DNA of 62,305 nt from an uncultured Slackia sp. (GTDB lineage: Bacteria > Actinomycetota > Coriobacteriia > Coriobacteriales > Eggerthellaceae): positions 1 to 62,305 of the forward strand of contig NZ_CAUHPG010000011.1 in assembly GCF_959608125.1 (NCBI RefSeq), written 5' to 3'. This document shows, piece after piece, positions 23,883-32,495 of this stretch; the stretch's first letter is position 1; each line of letters begins with the position of its first letter. Below the pieces are notes generated by a model, which saw only the letters and a program-made list of their open reading frames with translations, did not search any database and was not told the DNA's origin. A program made the position numbers and the translations under genes.

Positions 23883-25787
23883 CTACATCTTCTTCACGTT
23901 CATGGCGCGCATGGCATTGAGGATGGCGATGACCGCCACGCCCACGTCGCCGAACACGGCGAGCCACATGTTGGCGATGCCGAGCGCGGCAAGCACGAGG
24001 ATTAGCACCTTCACGCCGATGGCGAACACGATGTTCTGCCACACGATAGCCATGGTTTTGCGTGCAATGCGGATGGCGCGCGCGATGTTGGACGGCTTGT
24101 CGTCCATGAGTACGATGTCGGCGGCCTCGATCGCGGCATCCGACCCCATGGCGCCCATGGCGATGCCCACGTCGGCGCGCGTGAGAACCGGCGCGTCGTT
24201 GATACCGTCGCCTACGAAGGCCAGATTCTCGCGCACCGTGTCCATGATGCGCTCGACTTCCTCCACCTTATCGGCGGGCAGCAGCTGCGCGTGCACTTCG
24301 TCGACGCCTACCTGGTCTGCGACGACTTGCGCCACGTCGGCGCGGTCGCCCGTGAGCATAACGCAACGCTCGACGCCGGCCGCGCGCAGGTCGCGTATCG
24401 CCTGCTCGGCATCGTCTTTCACCGTGTCGGCGATCACGATGCGGCCGACGAGGCGTCCGTCCGCCGCGACGTTCAGGACGGTTCCCGCAAGATCGCACGC
24501 GCCGCATGCGATGTCGTGCGCGGCCATGAGCCGGTCGTTGCCGACGAGCACCGCGCGTCCGTCGATCGTCGCGGAAACGCCGTGCCCCGATTCTTCGGCG
24601 GCTTCGCCGATTCGGCTTCGGTCGATAGGCAGCGCGAAGGCGCGTTTGACCGAAGCTGCGATCGGATGGTCGGAAAAGGCCTCGGCATATGCGGCGGTCT
24701 CGAGCACGGTATCGGCATCGAAGCCGTCGCATGCATGGACGGCGGTCACGTCGAAGGTGCCGTCGGTCAGCGTGCCGGTCTTGTCGAACACCACGGTGTC
24801 CACGCGGCTGAGCGCCTCGAGATAGTTGGAGCCTTTAACCAGGATGCCGATCCTCGAGGCGCCTCCGATGCCGCCGAAAAACGACAGCGGGACGCTGATC
24901 ACGAGAGCGCACGGGCAACTCACCACGAGAAACGTCAATCCGCGCAAAATCCAGTCGGACCAGGCGCCCATGCCGAGAAGCGGCGGGATGACGGCGATCG
25001 CGAGCGCCGCGAAGGTGACCGCGGGGGTGTAGACGCGCGCGAAGCGGGTGATGAAGTTCTCGGTGCGTGCTTTTTTCTCGCTCGCGTTCTCCACGAGTTC
25101 GAGGATGCGGCTCACGGTGGAGGCGCCGAAGGGTTTGAGGGTGCGCACGCGCAGAACGCCCGTCATATTGATGCAGCCCGAGATGACTTCTGCGCCCGCT
25201 TCGACATGGCGCGGCACCGATTCGCCGGTCAATGCCGCGGTGTCGAGCTGCGAGGCGCCGTCGACGACCACGCCGTCGATCGGGACGCGCTCGCCGGGCT
25301 TGATCACGATGATATCGCCCACGGCTACCTCGTCGGGGTCTACTTGCACAAGCTCGCCGTCGCGTTCGATGTTCGCGAAATCGGGCGCGATGTCCATCAT
25401 CGCGGCGATCGATTTGCGGCTTTTGCCGACGGCGTAGCTCTGGAAGAGTTCTCCTACCTGGTAGAACAGCATGACCGCCGCGCCTTCGGCCATATGCGGA
25501 TCGGAATCGGGGAAAAGCACCATCGCGAACGCGCCCAGCGTGGCGATCGACATGAGCAGGCTTTCGTCGAACGCTTCGCCATGGCGGGCGTTGCGCCACG
25601 CCTTCAGCAAGACGTCGTGGCCGGCGATGAGGTAGGGGGCCAGGTAGAGCGCGAAGCTCGCGTAGACCGCGCCGCGTGCGCCGAAGACCGCCTCGAGCGC
25701 GCCTGTCTTGTCGAGCGCCATGACGGCGAAGAGCAGGACGAGCGCCGCGACGATACGCTTGAGCAGTTTTTTCTGTTTCTTATTCAT
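23883..25787 (-). CDS. heavy-metal P1B-type ATPase (Zn/Cd/Pb-type) without N-terminal metal-binding domain
   Basis: This 634-residue P1B-ATPase has the TGES actuator motif (ALTGESVP), the intramembrane metal motif SCPCAL (Cys 291 and 293), DKTGTLT with phosphorylated D335, the HP motif SDHPIA and the hinge GDGINDAP. The final helix region has the N/DxG pattern of Zn/Cd/Pb pumps (AVFGDVGVAV). It exports a divalent soft metal using ATP. The heavy-metal-associated domain usually found at the N-terminus is absent here; it is encoded just upstream as a separate 72-aa gene. ATG 25787 is the start of the conserved N-terminus; the frame stays open upstream through the HMA gene region. It is last in the arsR-HMA-ATPase run. 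Confidence 0.92.
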   Translation of the reverse strand: MNKKQKKLLKRIVAALVLLFAVMALDKTGALEAVFGARGAVYASFALYLAPYLIAGHDVLLKAWRNARHGEAFDESLLMSIATLGAFAMVLFPDSDPHMAEGAAVMLFYQVGELFQSYAVGKSRKSIAAMMDIAPDFANIERDGELVQVDPDEVAVGDIIVIKPGERVPIDGVVVDGASQLDTAALTGESVPRHVEAGAEVISGCINMTGVLRVRTLKPFGASTVSRILELVENASEKKARTENFITRFARVYTPAVTFAALAIAVIPPLLGMGAWSDWILRGLTFLVVSCPCALVISVPLSFFGGIGGASRIGILVKGSNYLEALSRVDTVVFDKTGTLTDGTFDVTAVHACDGFDADTVLETAAYAEAFSDHPIAASVKRAFALPIDRSRIGEAAEESGHGVSATIDGRAVLVGNDRLMAAHDIACGACDLAGTVLNVAADGRLVGRIVIADTVKDDAEQAIRDLRAAGVERCVMLTGDRADVAQVVADQVGVDEVHAQLLPADKVEEVERIMDTVRENLAFVGDGINDAPVLTRADVGIAMGAMGSDAAIEAADIVLMDDKPSNIARAIRIARKTMAIVWQNIVFAIGVKVLILVLAALGIANMWLAVFGDVGVAVIAILNAMRAMNVKKM

Positions 25788-25819
25788 AGAAAGCTCCGAT
25801 CGGCTGCATGCGCGGCCCG

Positions 25820-26038
25820 TTAGCGGATGACTTCGCAGTCGGGCTCGATATCGGAGATCAGGGCTACGACGCGCTCGAGCACGGCGCCGAACTCGGCGTC
25901 TTCCGCCTGCAGCGTGAGCTTTTGGGCCATGAAGTTGACTGAAGCGTCTTGCACGCCGTCGAGCGCGGCGATCTTGTCCTGGAGTTTGCGGGCGCAGTTG
26001 GCGCAATCGATTTCGTCGAGCTTGTAGGACTTGCGCAT
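25820..26038 (-). CDS. heavy-metal-associated (HMA) domain protein, 72 aa
   Basis: A single ferredoxin-like HMA domain with the metal-binding DCANCARKL (CxxC) near residue 12 and the alternating VNFMAQKLTL strand. Asp immediately before the first Cys is typical of Zn/Cd-binding HMA domains; Cu-binding ones have Met/His there. It sits 32 bp upstream of the ATPase, which has lost its own N-terminal domain, so it probably delivers metal to the pump in trans or acts as a chaperone. AAAGGAA lies 5 bases before ATG. Confidence 0.88.
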   Translation of the reverse strand: MRKSYKLDEIDCANCARKLQDKIAALDGVQDASVNFMAQKLTLQAEDAEFGAVLERVVALISDIEPDCEVIR

Positions 26039-26178
26039 GGCGGGTTCCTTTCGTTCTTTGGATTCTTTCGCGGGTTACTGCCGTTTTTTCGAGGCTTTGC
26101 CACGAGAAAAGGCGGCGTATCGTTTGATTGAGGTTGAAAATGCTTTCTTAATACCCGAATTGCATCTATATGGCGATT

Positions 26179-26192
26179 TATTCGGACGAATA
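26179..26192. promoter_or_regulatory. palindrome TATTCG-GA-CGAATA
   Basis: A perfect 6+2+6 dyad in the 263-bp gap between arsR and the HMA gene. It differs from the arsR operator and may be a separate control site for the HMA-ATPase pair, or chance. Confidence 0.3.
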
Positions 26193-26301
26193 GGGCGGGT
26201 TCATGCCGTCTTGCGTGCCAAACCTCGCATTTTTCGACCTGAACGCCCTCTTTTTTCCAAGATTCGTTCGGTCGCGGTCGATTCGACGGCCGGTCGGCGC
26301 G

Positions 26302-26676
26302 TTATTCGCAGATATGGCTCATGCCTTGGGCGAGCATGGTGTAGACGTGATCGTCGGAAAGCGAGTAGCGCACGTTTTTGCCTTCGCGTTTGAACTTCAC
26401 CAGATGGGCTTGTTTGAGCGTGCGCAGCTGGTGGGATACGGCGCTTTGCGTGGCACCGACGATGCCGGCGATATCGGCCACGCACAGCTCGGCGCCCATA
26501 AGGGCGTAGAGGATCTTGATGCGCGTGGTGTCGGCGAACACTTTGAACAGGTCGGCGAGGTCGTAGAGAAGCTCCTCGTCGGGAAGTTCGTCGAAGGCGT
26601 CGTTTCCTTGAGGATGGGCGCCGCCGCAGCACGAGGCGGCCGCGTGGTCGTGTGCGAGCGTTTCGTCGTCGGACAT
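26302..26676 (-). CDS. ArsR/SmtB-family metal-responsive repressor
   Basis: This 124-residue winged-helix repressor has LFKVFADTTRIKILYAL, ELCVADIAGIVGATQSAVSHQLRTLKQAHLV (alpha3 with the ELCV motif and recognition helix) and the wing REGKNVRYSL. The N-terminal extension HDHAAASCCGGAH is rich in His and Cys, as in CadC/SmtB sensors with an N-terminal metal site. The C-terminal helix DDHVYTMLAQGMSHIC keeps the D-x-H pattern of the alpha5 zinc site. It is probably released from DNA by Zn, Cd or Pb. It leads the efflux cluster and has a perfect operator abutting its -10 box, so it represses itself and probably the downstream genes. Confidence 0.92.
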   Translation of the reverse strand: MSDDETLAHDHAAASCCGGAHPQGNDAFDELPDEELLYDLADLFKVFADTTRIKILYALMGAELCVADIAGIVGATQSAVSHQLRTLKQAHLVKFKREGKNVRYSLSDDHVYTMLAQGMSHICE

Positions 26677-26693
26677 CTTCTAACCTTTCAACA

Positions 26694-26711
26694 TATGAAC
26701 AACTGTTCATA
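26694..26711. promoter_or_regulatory. ArsR/SmtB-type operator
   Basis: TATGAACA-AC-TGTTCATA, a perfect 8+2+8 palindrome, closely matches the known SmtB/CadC operator core (TGAACA-TGTTCA). It lies immediately downstream of the -10 box of the arsR promoter. Confidence 0.92.
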
Positions 26712-26739
26712 AGTATAAGAACGGCGAGACGAATGTCAA
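26712..26739 (-). promoter_or_regulatory. sigma-70 promoter of the metal-efflux cluster
   Basis: On the minus strand TTGACA (26734-26739), 16-bp spacer, TATACT (26712-26717). Near-consensus; repression by the adjacent operator would be needed to keep it silent. Confidence 0.88.
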
Positions 26740-26855
26740 GGGGGCGTCGGATGTGCTTCTCGATTTCTGTAGACCGAAAGTTGATATTTGCGCGGTATCG
26801 TGTTTCAGGCGCGGCATATGCTGCGCAAGGATGTTTCGAAGGGACCGGTAGCGTC

Positions 26856-27539
26856 ATGGACAGTGCAAGAAAGCCGCTCGTGTTGATCGTGGACGACGAA
26901 CGCGATATCGCCGATATGCTTAAGAGCTATTTCGAGATGTCGGGTTATCTGGCGACGGTGGCGCTCGATGGCGCGCAAGCGCTTGAAAAGGCGAAGCGTT
27001 CTCCCGACGTCATTCTGCTCGATGTGGGGCTTCCCGATATCGACGGATTCTCGATCTGCCGCATGCTGCGCGACGTTCATACCTGTCCGATCATCTTCTT
27101 GACGGCACGCGTGGAAGACGCCGACGCCATCGACGGATTTTCTGCAGGTGCTGACGACTACGTGACCAAGCCGTTTTCGCTCGAAGTGCTCGGCGCCCGC
27201 GTGAAAGCCCAGCTCGCTCGAGGCGAACGCATGAAGCGCATGAACGCCATCCGCGTCGATGACGCGCTTTCCATCGACTACGCCGCCATGGAGGTATGCG
27301 CCGACGGGGTTGCGGTGCCCCTCGCGCGCAAGGAATACGAGATCTGCGCGCTTTTGTCGAAGCATGCCGGCCAGGTGTTCGACCGCGACATGATATACGA
27401 GCGCGTTTGGGGTGCGGCAGGCGATTCCGCGGTCGTGACCGAGCATGTGCGCAGGCTTCGCAGGGCCCTCGCGAAAGCAGGCGCCGAGAAGGATTACGTG
27501 AAAACGGTATGGGGAGTGGGCTACACATGGCAGGGATAG
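26856..27539 (+). CDS. OmpR-family response regulator
   Basis: This 227-residue two-domain regulator has a receiver domain with the acidic pair VDDE, phospho-acceptor Asp in VILLDVGLPDIDG, the conserved Thr in IFLTARVED and Lys in YVTKPF. It is followed by a winged-helix DNA-binding domain (VPLARKEYEICALL, VTEHVRRLRRAL, VWGVGYTW). ATG 26856 gives the standard N-terminus; the ribosome-binding site is weak. The kinase gene overlaps its 3' end by 13 bases, so the pair is translationally linked. It is divergent from the metal-sensor operon, but no target is evident from sequence. Confidence 0.93.
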   Translation: MDSARKPLVLIVDDERDIADMLKSYFEMSGYLATVALDGAQALEKAKRSPDVILLDVGLPDIDGFSICRMLRDVHTCPIIFLTARVEDADAIDGFSAGADDYVTKPFSLEVLGARVKAQLARGERMKRMNAIRVDDALSIDYAAMEVCADGVAVPLARKEYEICALLSKHAGQVFDRDMIYERVWGAAGDSAVVTEHVRRLRRALAKAGAEKDYVKTVWGVGYTWQG

Positions 27540-29353
27540 AGCGATCGGGTTCGGAAGAGCGCCAGGAAGGAGCGGGCGCATCCTTCGATGCGTCTGACGC
27601 CGCTTGCGCGGAGGCGTGCGGGCCGAAGGAAGGCTCCCGCCCGTCCGCGTCGTGTTCTGGCGGATGGGATGAAAAGTCGTGTGCGGAAGATTCGTCCGAT
27701 GTCGCCCCCGCCTCGCGCGGCGCTCGTGTGCGCAAAGCGGCGTTCGCATGGCTGCGTCATCCGTTGCGCTCGACGAGAAACGCTTTAGATGTCTGCTCGG
27801 TGCGATCCGCCTTCTTTTTCTATGCGCTTATCGGCATGGCGGCGGCCTTCGTGCTTTCGCTCGGCGCGGTTTCACTGCTCAATGCGGTGTCTGAAGAAAT
27901 TCTCTATGGGGATAGGTCGGTGTATCCCGGGCTCTATATTTACGACGAGGAGCTTAACGCGCTCGTGTCCGCTGAGAAAATAAGCTGGTACGAAGGGTTC
28001 GATGATTATTCGCGGGAAGAATCGGAGAGCCATGCGCTTTCGTCGCGCGCTCAAGACGACGGCGCCGATAGTTCGTCCGTCGTCGTCAGGGATGGAGCGT
28101 CCCTTTACATAGCAGAGCGTTCCTATAACTCGCCTTATTACAGTGTTATCTCGCTCGGCAACGTGCCCGATGGAGCGAAAGACGCCGAAGTGCGTGATAT
28201 CGACGAAGCGGAATACCGCGAAGGGGAGGAGACGCGTCTTTCTCTGCAGGATGTGCCTGCCTACGATGAGACCGCGAATGCTCGTCGCGGCGATGCGCAG
28301 AGCATGCGGGACTCTCTCCCTGTCGACGAGAACGGCAAGAGACCTGCGGTTTCTTTGGTGTGCTACTACGTTTACGTGCCGACAGGCATTTTGTATCAGG
28401 TCGTCAATCTTGCCGTGTTCGTATCGGTGCCGCTGATCTTCGCTATCTGTTTTCTCGCGGCGAGCCGCGGCTTCTATAAACGCAAGCTGCAGCGCCCCAT
28501 ACAGGCGATGGACGACGCCGCCCGCCGCATCGCCGAGGGCGACCTGTCCGTTCCCGTATCCGCGCCGCCCGAAGGGTCGCGCAGCGAACTCGACCGCCTG
28601 TGCGTTTCTTTCGAGGATATGCGATCGGCGCTCGAGCGCAACAACAAGGCCATGTGGCGTGTGGCCGAAAACCGCCGCAAGGTGAATGCCGCGTTCGCGC
28701 ACGACCTGCGTACGCCGCTCACCGTCCTGAAGGGTCGTGCGGAAATGCTCTCGACATTCGCCCCCGAAGGTCGCGTCGATGCCGCAGGGCTCGCCGAAGC
28801 GTCGGCGGCCATGTCTCGCCAGACCGAGCGGCTCCAGCGCTACGTGGAGTCGATGAAAGACCTGGCCGACCTCGACGAATGCACGGTCGAACCGCATGCG
28901 GGCGATGTAGGCGCATGGTTCGTGCGCGCTGCGGCCGAGGCGTCCGATCTGGTTCGGGCGTCGGGAATCGATTTCGAGGCGAAAGCCGGCGGCTTGCCTC
29001 GCAGCGCCGCGTTCGACGACGTCGCCCTTTCGCGCATCGTGGAAAACGCGCTGTCGAACGCGCTTCGTTTCGCCGAATCGAAGGTGAGCCTGTCGTGCGC
29101 GTGGGAAGACGGCTTGCTCACGGTTCGCGTGGCCGATGACGGGCCTGGTTTCGACGCGGCCGCGCTCGAGCACGGATGCGAGCCGTTCTGGCGCGATTCC
29201 GCCGAGAAGCGCCGCGACGATTCGGCGCATTTCGGCTTGGGACTCAATATCTGCGCCGAACTATGCGAGAAACACGGCGGCGGAGTGCGGTTGATGAATG
29301 CGGAATCGGGCGGGGCCGTAGTCGAGGCCTCTGTCCAGGCGCCGATCGCATGA
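27527..29353 (+). CDS. membrane-bound sensor histidine kinase
   Basis: This 608-residue kinase has TM1 near residues 100-120, an extracytoplasmic sensor region of about 170 residues rich in acidic residues, TM2 near 290-310, a HAMP linker (RPIQAMDDAARRIAEGDLS), the phospho-acceptor box FAHDLRTPLTVLKG, the N box IVENALSNALRFA, G1 DDGPGFD and G2 FGLGLNIC. The start at ATG 27527 overlaps the regulator gene; it adds ~75 unusual low-complexity residues rich in Ser, Ala and Cys before TM1. A GTG near 27728 could give a more ordinary N-terminus. It pairs with the upstream OmpR-type regulator. The signal is unknown. Confidence 0.9.
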   Translation: MAGIERSGSEERQEGAGASFDASDAACAEACGPKEGSRPSASCSGGWDEKSCAEDSSDVAPASRGARVRKAAFAWLRHPLRSTRNALDVCSVRSAFFFYALIGMAAAFVLSLGAVSLLNAVSEEILYGDRSVYPGLYIYDEELNALVSAEKISWYEGFDDYSREESESHALSSRAQDDGADSSSVVVRDGASLYIAERSYNSPYYSVISLGNVPDGAKDAEVRDIDEAEYREGEETRLSLQDVPAYDETANARRGDAQSMRDSLPVDENGKRPAVSLVCYYVYVPTGILYQVVNLAVFVSVPLIFAICFLAASRGFYKRKLQRPIQAMDDAARRIAEGDLSVPVSAPPEGSRSELDRLCVSFEDMRSALERNNKAMWRVAENRRKVNAAFAHDLRTPLTVLKGRAEMLSTFAPEGRVDAAGLAEASAAMSRQTERLQRYVESMKDLADLDECTVEPHAGDVGAWFVRAAAEASDLVRASGIDFEAKAGGLPRSAAFDDVALSRIVENALSNALRFAESKVSLSCAWEDGLLTVRVADDGPGFDAAALEHGCEPFWRDSAEKRRDDSAHFGLGLNICAELCEKHGGGVRLMNAESGGAVVEASVQAPIA

Positions 29354-29564
29354 CCGGCCGTCGATTCGTCGCGGTTCCGATGCGGCGAATGCTTTCGGGA
29401 AACGCGGTTTCGTCGGTATTTCGTCAGAATCGCGTTTCCTTGCGTTGATGGCGATTTGATATTCGCTCCGTAGACTTTTCAGTATCGAAGGATCGCTCGA
29501 TCATCGGGATGCCGGCTCTATGCCGACACCGTGCGAACCTGCAATGCTGAAAGGTGTGTCGAAT

Positions 29565-30329
29565 ATGAAAACGGTCGAAACGAGCAAACGCCGCATCATC
29601 GTCTGGTGTGCAGCGGCGGCGGTTCTTGTCGCGCTGGTCGTCGCAGGGGCGACGTACGGCCCCGAATTGTTCGCATTCTTCGCCGATGGCCCGCGTATGC
29701 AGGCATGGGTCGACGGGCAAGGCGTGTTCGCCCCGTTGGCCATGGGCGCGTTGATCGTGTTTCAGATCGTCGTGGCCGTTTTGCCGGGCGAGCCGCTCGA
29801 ATTAGGCGCGGGATACGCATTCGGATTCTGGGAAGGAACGGCCTTGTGCCTGATGGCGGGTTTGGTCGGAACGTTGGTCGTGGTTGCGGTCGTGCGTACG
29901 TTGGGCATGAAGGCCGTGGAGCTGTTCTTCTCGCGTGAGAAGATCGCGTCCATGAAATGGCTGCAGGATTCGGCCCGGTTCGAATTGCTCATGTTCGTAT
30001 GCTTTCTCATTCCCGGCACGCCGAAAGACATCATGACTTATATCGCGGGATTGACGAATTGTCCTGCGTGGCGCATCGCCCTTATAACCACGGTGGGGCG
30101 CATACCCTCGATCGTTTCTTCGACGGCGATGGCGGGATTCGCGGCGGCGGGGGATTGGACCGCTACGGCTGCGGTCGTGGTTTTGACCGCAGCGTTTGCC
30201 GCCGTCGGCTTGGCGGTATATGCGGCGGTCGTCCGTCGCGAGAAAAAACGCGAACGGGCGGCGGCGCTTTCATCGGCAGGGTTGGCGTTGAGGGAGCGTT
30301 GCGACGACGATGCGCGCCTTGCCGCATGA
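29565..30329 (+). CDS. TVP38/TMEM64 (DedA-like, SNARE-associated) membrane protein
   Basis: This 254-residue polytopic protein has the family core PGEPLELGAGYAFGFWEG, the glycine-rich helix GLVGTLVVVAVVRTLG and the second re-entrant signature FLIPGTPKDIMTYIAGLT, followed by RIPSIVSSTAMAGF. The DedA/TVP38 superfamily moves lipids or is needed for envelope integrity. ATG 29565 is chosen with AAAGGTG upstream; an ATG at 29520 would add 15 residues without a site. The C-terminus is a basic cytoplasmic tail. It stands alone, closed by a very strong convergent terminator. Confidence 0.87.
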   Translation: MKTVETSKRRIIVWCAAAAVLVALVVAGATYGPELFAFFADGPRMQAWVDGQGVFAPLAMGALIVFQIVVAVLPGEPLELGAGYAFGFWEGTALCLMAGLVGTLVVVAVVRTLGMKAVELFFSREKIASMKWLQDSARFELLMFVCFLIPGTPKDIMTYIAGLTNCPAWRIALITTVGRIPSIVSSTAMAGFAAAGDWTATAAVVVLTAAFAAVGLAVYAAVVRREKKRERAAALSSAGLALRERCDDDARLAA

Positions 30330-30351
30330 GGGCGCGATGGAGGCGAAATCG

Positions 30352-30390
30352 AAGCGGCCCCGATGCATGGTATGCATCGGGGCCGCTTTT
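30352..30390. terminator. strong bidirectional terminator
   Basis: A 16-bp perfect stem (AAGCGGCCCCGATGCA and complement) with a 5-base loop lies between convergent genes, with TTTT on the plus side. Confidence 0.92.
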
Positions 30391-30394
30391 CTGC

Positions 30395-32272
30395 TTACGA
30401 ACGCGGTTTCGCGTCGGCTTGACCCGCGCGCTGCATCGCGTAGCGGATCACGGTCGACCTGTTGATCGTACCGACTACTTTGTCGTCGCGTACGACGGGC
30501 ACCTTCTTGAGCTTGTGGCGCGCAAGAAGCGCGCAGGCCTCTTCGAACGTCGAGCGATCGTCGATCGAGACCAGGCGGTCGGTCGCCACCGTTTTCACGG
30601 GCAGCGCCATCAGTTCGCGCAAACGTTCGTCGAAGCCGCCTTCTTCGGCCATCGCGATGAGCGAATAGCCGTCCATGACCAGGGGATGCTTGTCGGCGAG
30701 GTATCGGATGATGTCGCCGTCGGAAAGAAAGCCCGTGCCGCGTCCTTCGGCGTCGACGACGGGCATGCCGCCTACGCGGCGTTCGACGAAGGATTCCATG
30801 GCATGCGCGACCGTATCGGACTCGTTCAGAAGGAAGGGGTCGCGTTCCATGATGGCGTTCAGCCCCGTGTATTCGACGGCGGGCGCAGCGGCGCTCTCGC
30901 GTCGTTTCGCCGCAAGCGCGTAGACGAGCGCAGTGCCGAAACCGACCGCCGCCACCGCGGCGGCTACGGTCATCGCGGCGCCGAAGCCTTCGGCGCATGC
31001 GAGCTGTGCCGAAGTTCCGTTCGCGATCGCGTCGGCTTCGACCGACGACATGATGCCCGTGTAAAGCGAAGGGCCGATGCAGGCGGCTATCTGCACGAAC
31101 GTGGTGGAAAGCGCCACGCCGAAGGGGTGCAGTTCGGGTGCAAGCGTGCGTAGGCCTGCGGTCTGCGAGGGCGAGAAGATCAATCCGACGCCCGACAGCG
31201 TGACGAGCGAACCGGTCAGCATGGCGACAAGCGACAGGCTCGGAGCGCTTGCCGCGACAAGCCCGAAGCCGACCGTCACCACGGCGAATCCGATAGGCAG
31301 CAGGGGCCACTCGCCGTATTTGTCCATGATGCGCCCGCCGAGCAACGTGATGAAGGTGTTGGCCAGGACGGGCACGAGCATGACGATGCCGGCGAAAAAC
31401 GCCGTGGTGCCCAGCGCTCCTTCGAAATACAGAGGCAGAAGCACGCTCATGGAAAACGTCGACATCATGGCTACGGTGGCGAGGAGCAGCGTCGGCCAGA
31501 AACGGATGCTTTTGGCGGGGGCGAGGTCGATCAACGGGTGCTCGCAACGGAGCTGGCGAACGATGAACGCGGCTCCTATAGGGACGGCCGCGACCAGCGC
31601 CGCGACGGCCGCGGGCGTATTCATCGCCAGATTGGCCAGGCCGAATGACAACAGGAACAAGGCGACCGAGGAAAGCGCCACCGACGCGAGGTCTAGATGC
31701 GCGCGGCCGACCTCGAGGTTTTTCACGAAGAAGAAACCGAGCAGCGCGATGACGGCCATGGCGACGGCGGGCACTGCGAAGACGAATCGCCATCCGAAGC
31801 CGGTTACGATCGCGCCGCAGACCACGGGAGCGAACGCGGGGCCGAATGTGATCATGCAGCTGCCGATCGACATATAGGTGCCTAACTTGTTCTTGGGCGT
31901 GACGGCCAGGATCGTGTTCATCATGAGCGGGATGAAGATGCCCGTGCCGACGGCTTGAACGAGGCGTGCGCATAGAAGCATCGCGAAGCTTTGGGCGAAC
32001 AGGCCCATGACCGATCCTGCGAAAGAGAGGGCGGAAGCCGAGAAGAACAGCGTGCGCAGCTTGAAGCGGCGGTAGAAGAAAGCCATGCATGTCACGACGA
32101 CGGTGGCGACGATCATATAGCCTGTGACCAGCCATTGCGCAGTGATCGAATCGATAGCGTATTCGGCCATGATCGACATAAGCGCCATGTTGACGAGGTT
32201 TTCGTTGAATCCTGCGAGAAATGCTGCGCTATAGAGCACGCCGAGCAGCAATATGAGGGGTTTTCCCTGCAT
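30395..32272 (-). CDS. MFS transporter (DHA2-type) fused to a C-terminal CBS-domain pair
   Basis: The protein has 625 residues. Residues 1-~470 form an MFS drug:proton antiporter of the 14-helix DHA2 style: ENLVNMALMSIMAEY-like start with the acidic/Asn TM1 motif, QWLVTGYM in TM2 and LVQAVGTGIFIPL (motif C region). Residues ~485-610 are cytosolic and contain two CBS motifs: MERDPFLLNESDTVAHAMESF with GGMPVVDAEGRGTGFLSDGD, and VKTVATDRLVSI with LKKVPVVRDDKVVGTINR. CBS pairs bind adenosyl nucleotides and gate enzymes and channels, so transport may be nucleotide-gated. The frame is uninterrupted across the junction. AAAGGAC lies 6 bases before ATG. The upstream spacer leads to the RNA-like unit at 32470-32753. 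Confidence 0.88.
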   Translation of the reverse strand: MQGKPLILLLGVLYSAAFLAGFNENLVNMALMSIMAEYAIDSITAQWLVTGYMIVATVVVTCMAFFYRRFKLRTLFFSASALSFAGSVMGLFAQSFAMLLCARLVQAVGTGIFIPLMMNTILAVTPKNKLGTYMSIGSCMITFGPAFAPVVCGAIVTGFGWRFVFAVPAVAMAVIALLGFFFVKNLEVGRAHLDLASVALSSVALFLLSFGLANLAMNTPAAVAALVAAVPIGAAFIVRQLRCEHPLIDLAPAKSIRFWPTLLLATVAMMSTFSMSVLLPLYFEGALGTTAFFAGIVMLVPVLANTFITLLGGRIMDKYGEWPLLPIGFAVVTVGFGLVAASAPSLSLVAMLTGSLVTLSGVGLIFSPSQTAGLRTLAPELHPFGVALSTTFVQIAACIGPSLYTGIMSSVEADAIANGTSAQLACAEGFGAAMTVAAAVAAVGFGTALVYALAAKRRESAAAPAVEYTGLNAIMERDPFLLNESDTVAHAMESFVERRVGGMPVVDAEGRGTGFLSDGDIIRYLADKHPLVMDGYSLIAMAEEGGFDERLRELMALPVKTVATDRLVSIDDRSTFEEACALLARHKLKKVPVVRDDKVVGTINRSTVIRYAMQRAGQADAKPRS

Positions 32273-32469
32273 GGGCGTCCTTTCGTGTCCGATGTGCGAA
32301 ACGCCAAGGCGCCTTATGCGGGTAAGCCTTGGACGGCAGCCTAGACTTACGTTGGAAGGAACTGCATGCTGCGAACGCTATTGTAACGAAAGGGCGAACG
32401 GCGCCGTAAGCGCCGACCATGAAAGCTTCATATCGCGCTCACGCGTAGGGGGCGTTTCGTTCCGAAACG
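32273..32469 (-). other. leader/promoter region of the MFS-CBS gene
   Basis: 197 bp without a gene, downstream of the ncRNA terminator. A TACAAT hexamer on the minus strand (near 32380) may be the MFS -10 box. The short palindrome AAGGCGCCTT lies near 32310. Nothing else can be supported. Confidence 0.4.
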
Positions 32470-32495
32470 AAAAGCGGCCCCGCGAAGGGGCCGCT
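32470..32495 (-). terminator. rho-independent terminator of the candidate RNA
   Basis: The 9-bp perfect GC stem AGCGGCCCC/GGGGCCGCT with a 5-base loop is followed on the minus strand by TTTT. No protein-coding gene ends here, so it must end something else. Confidence 0.85.
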
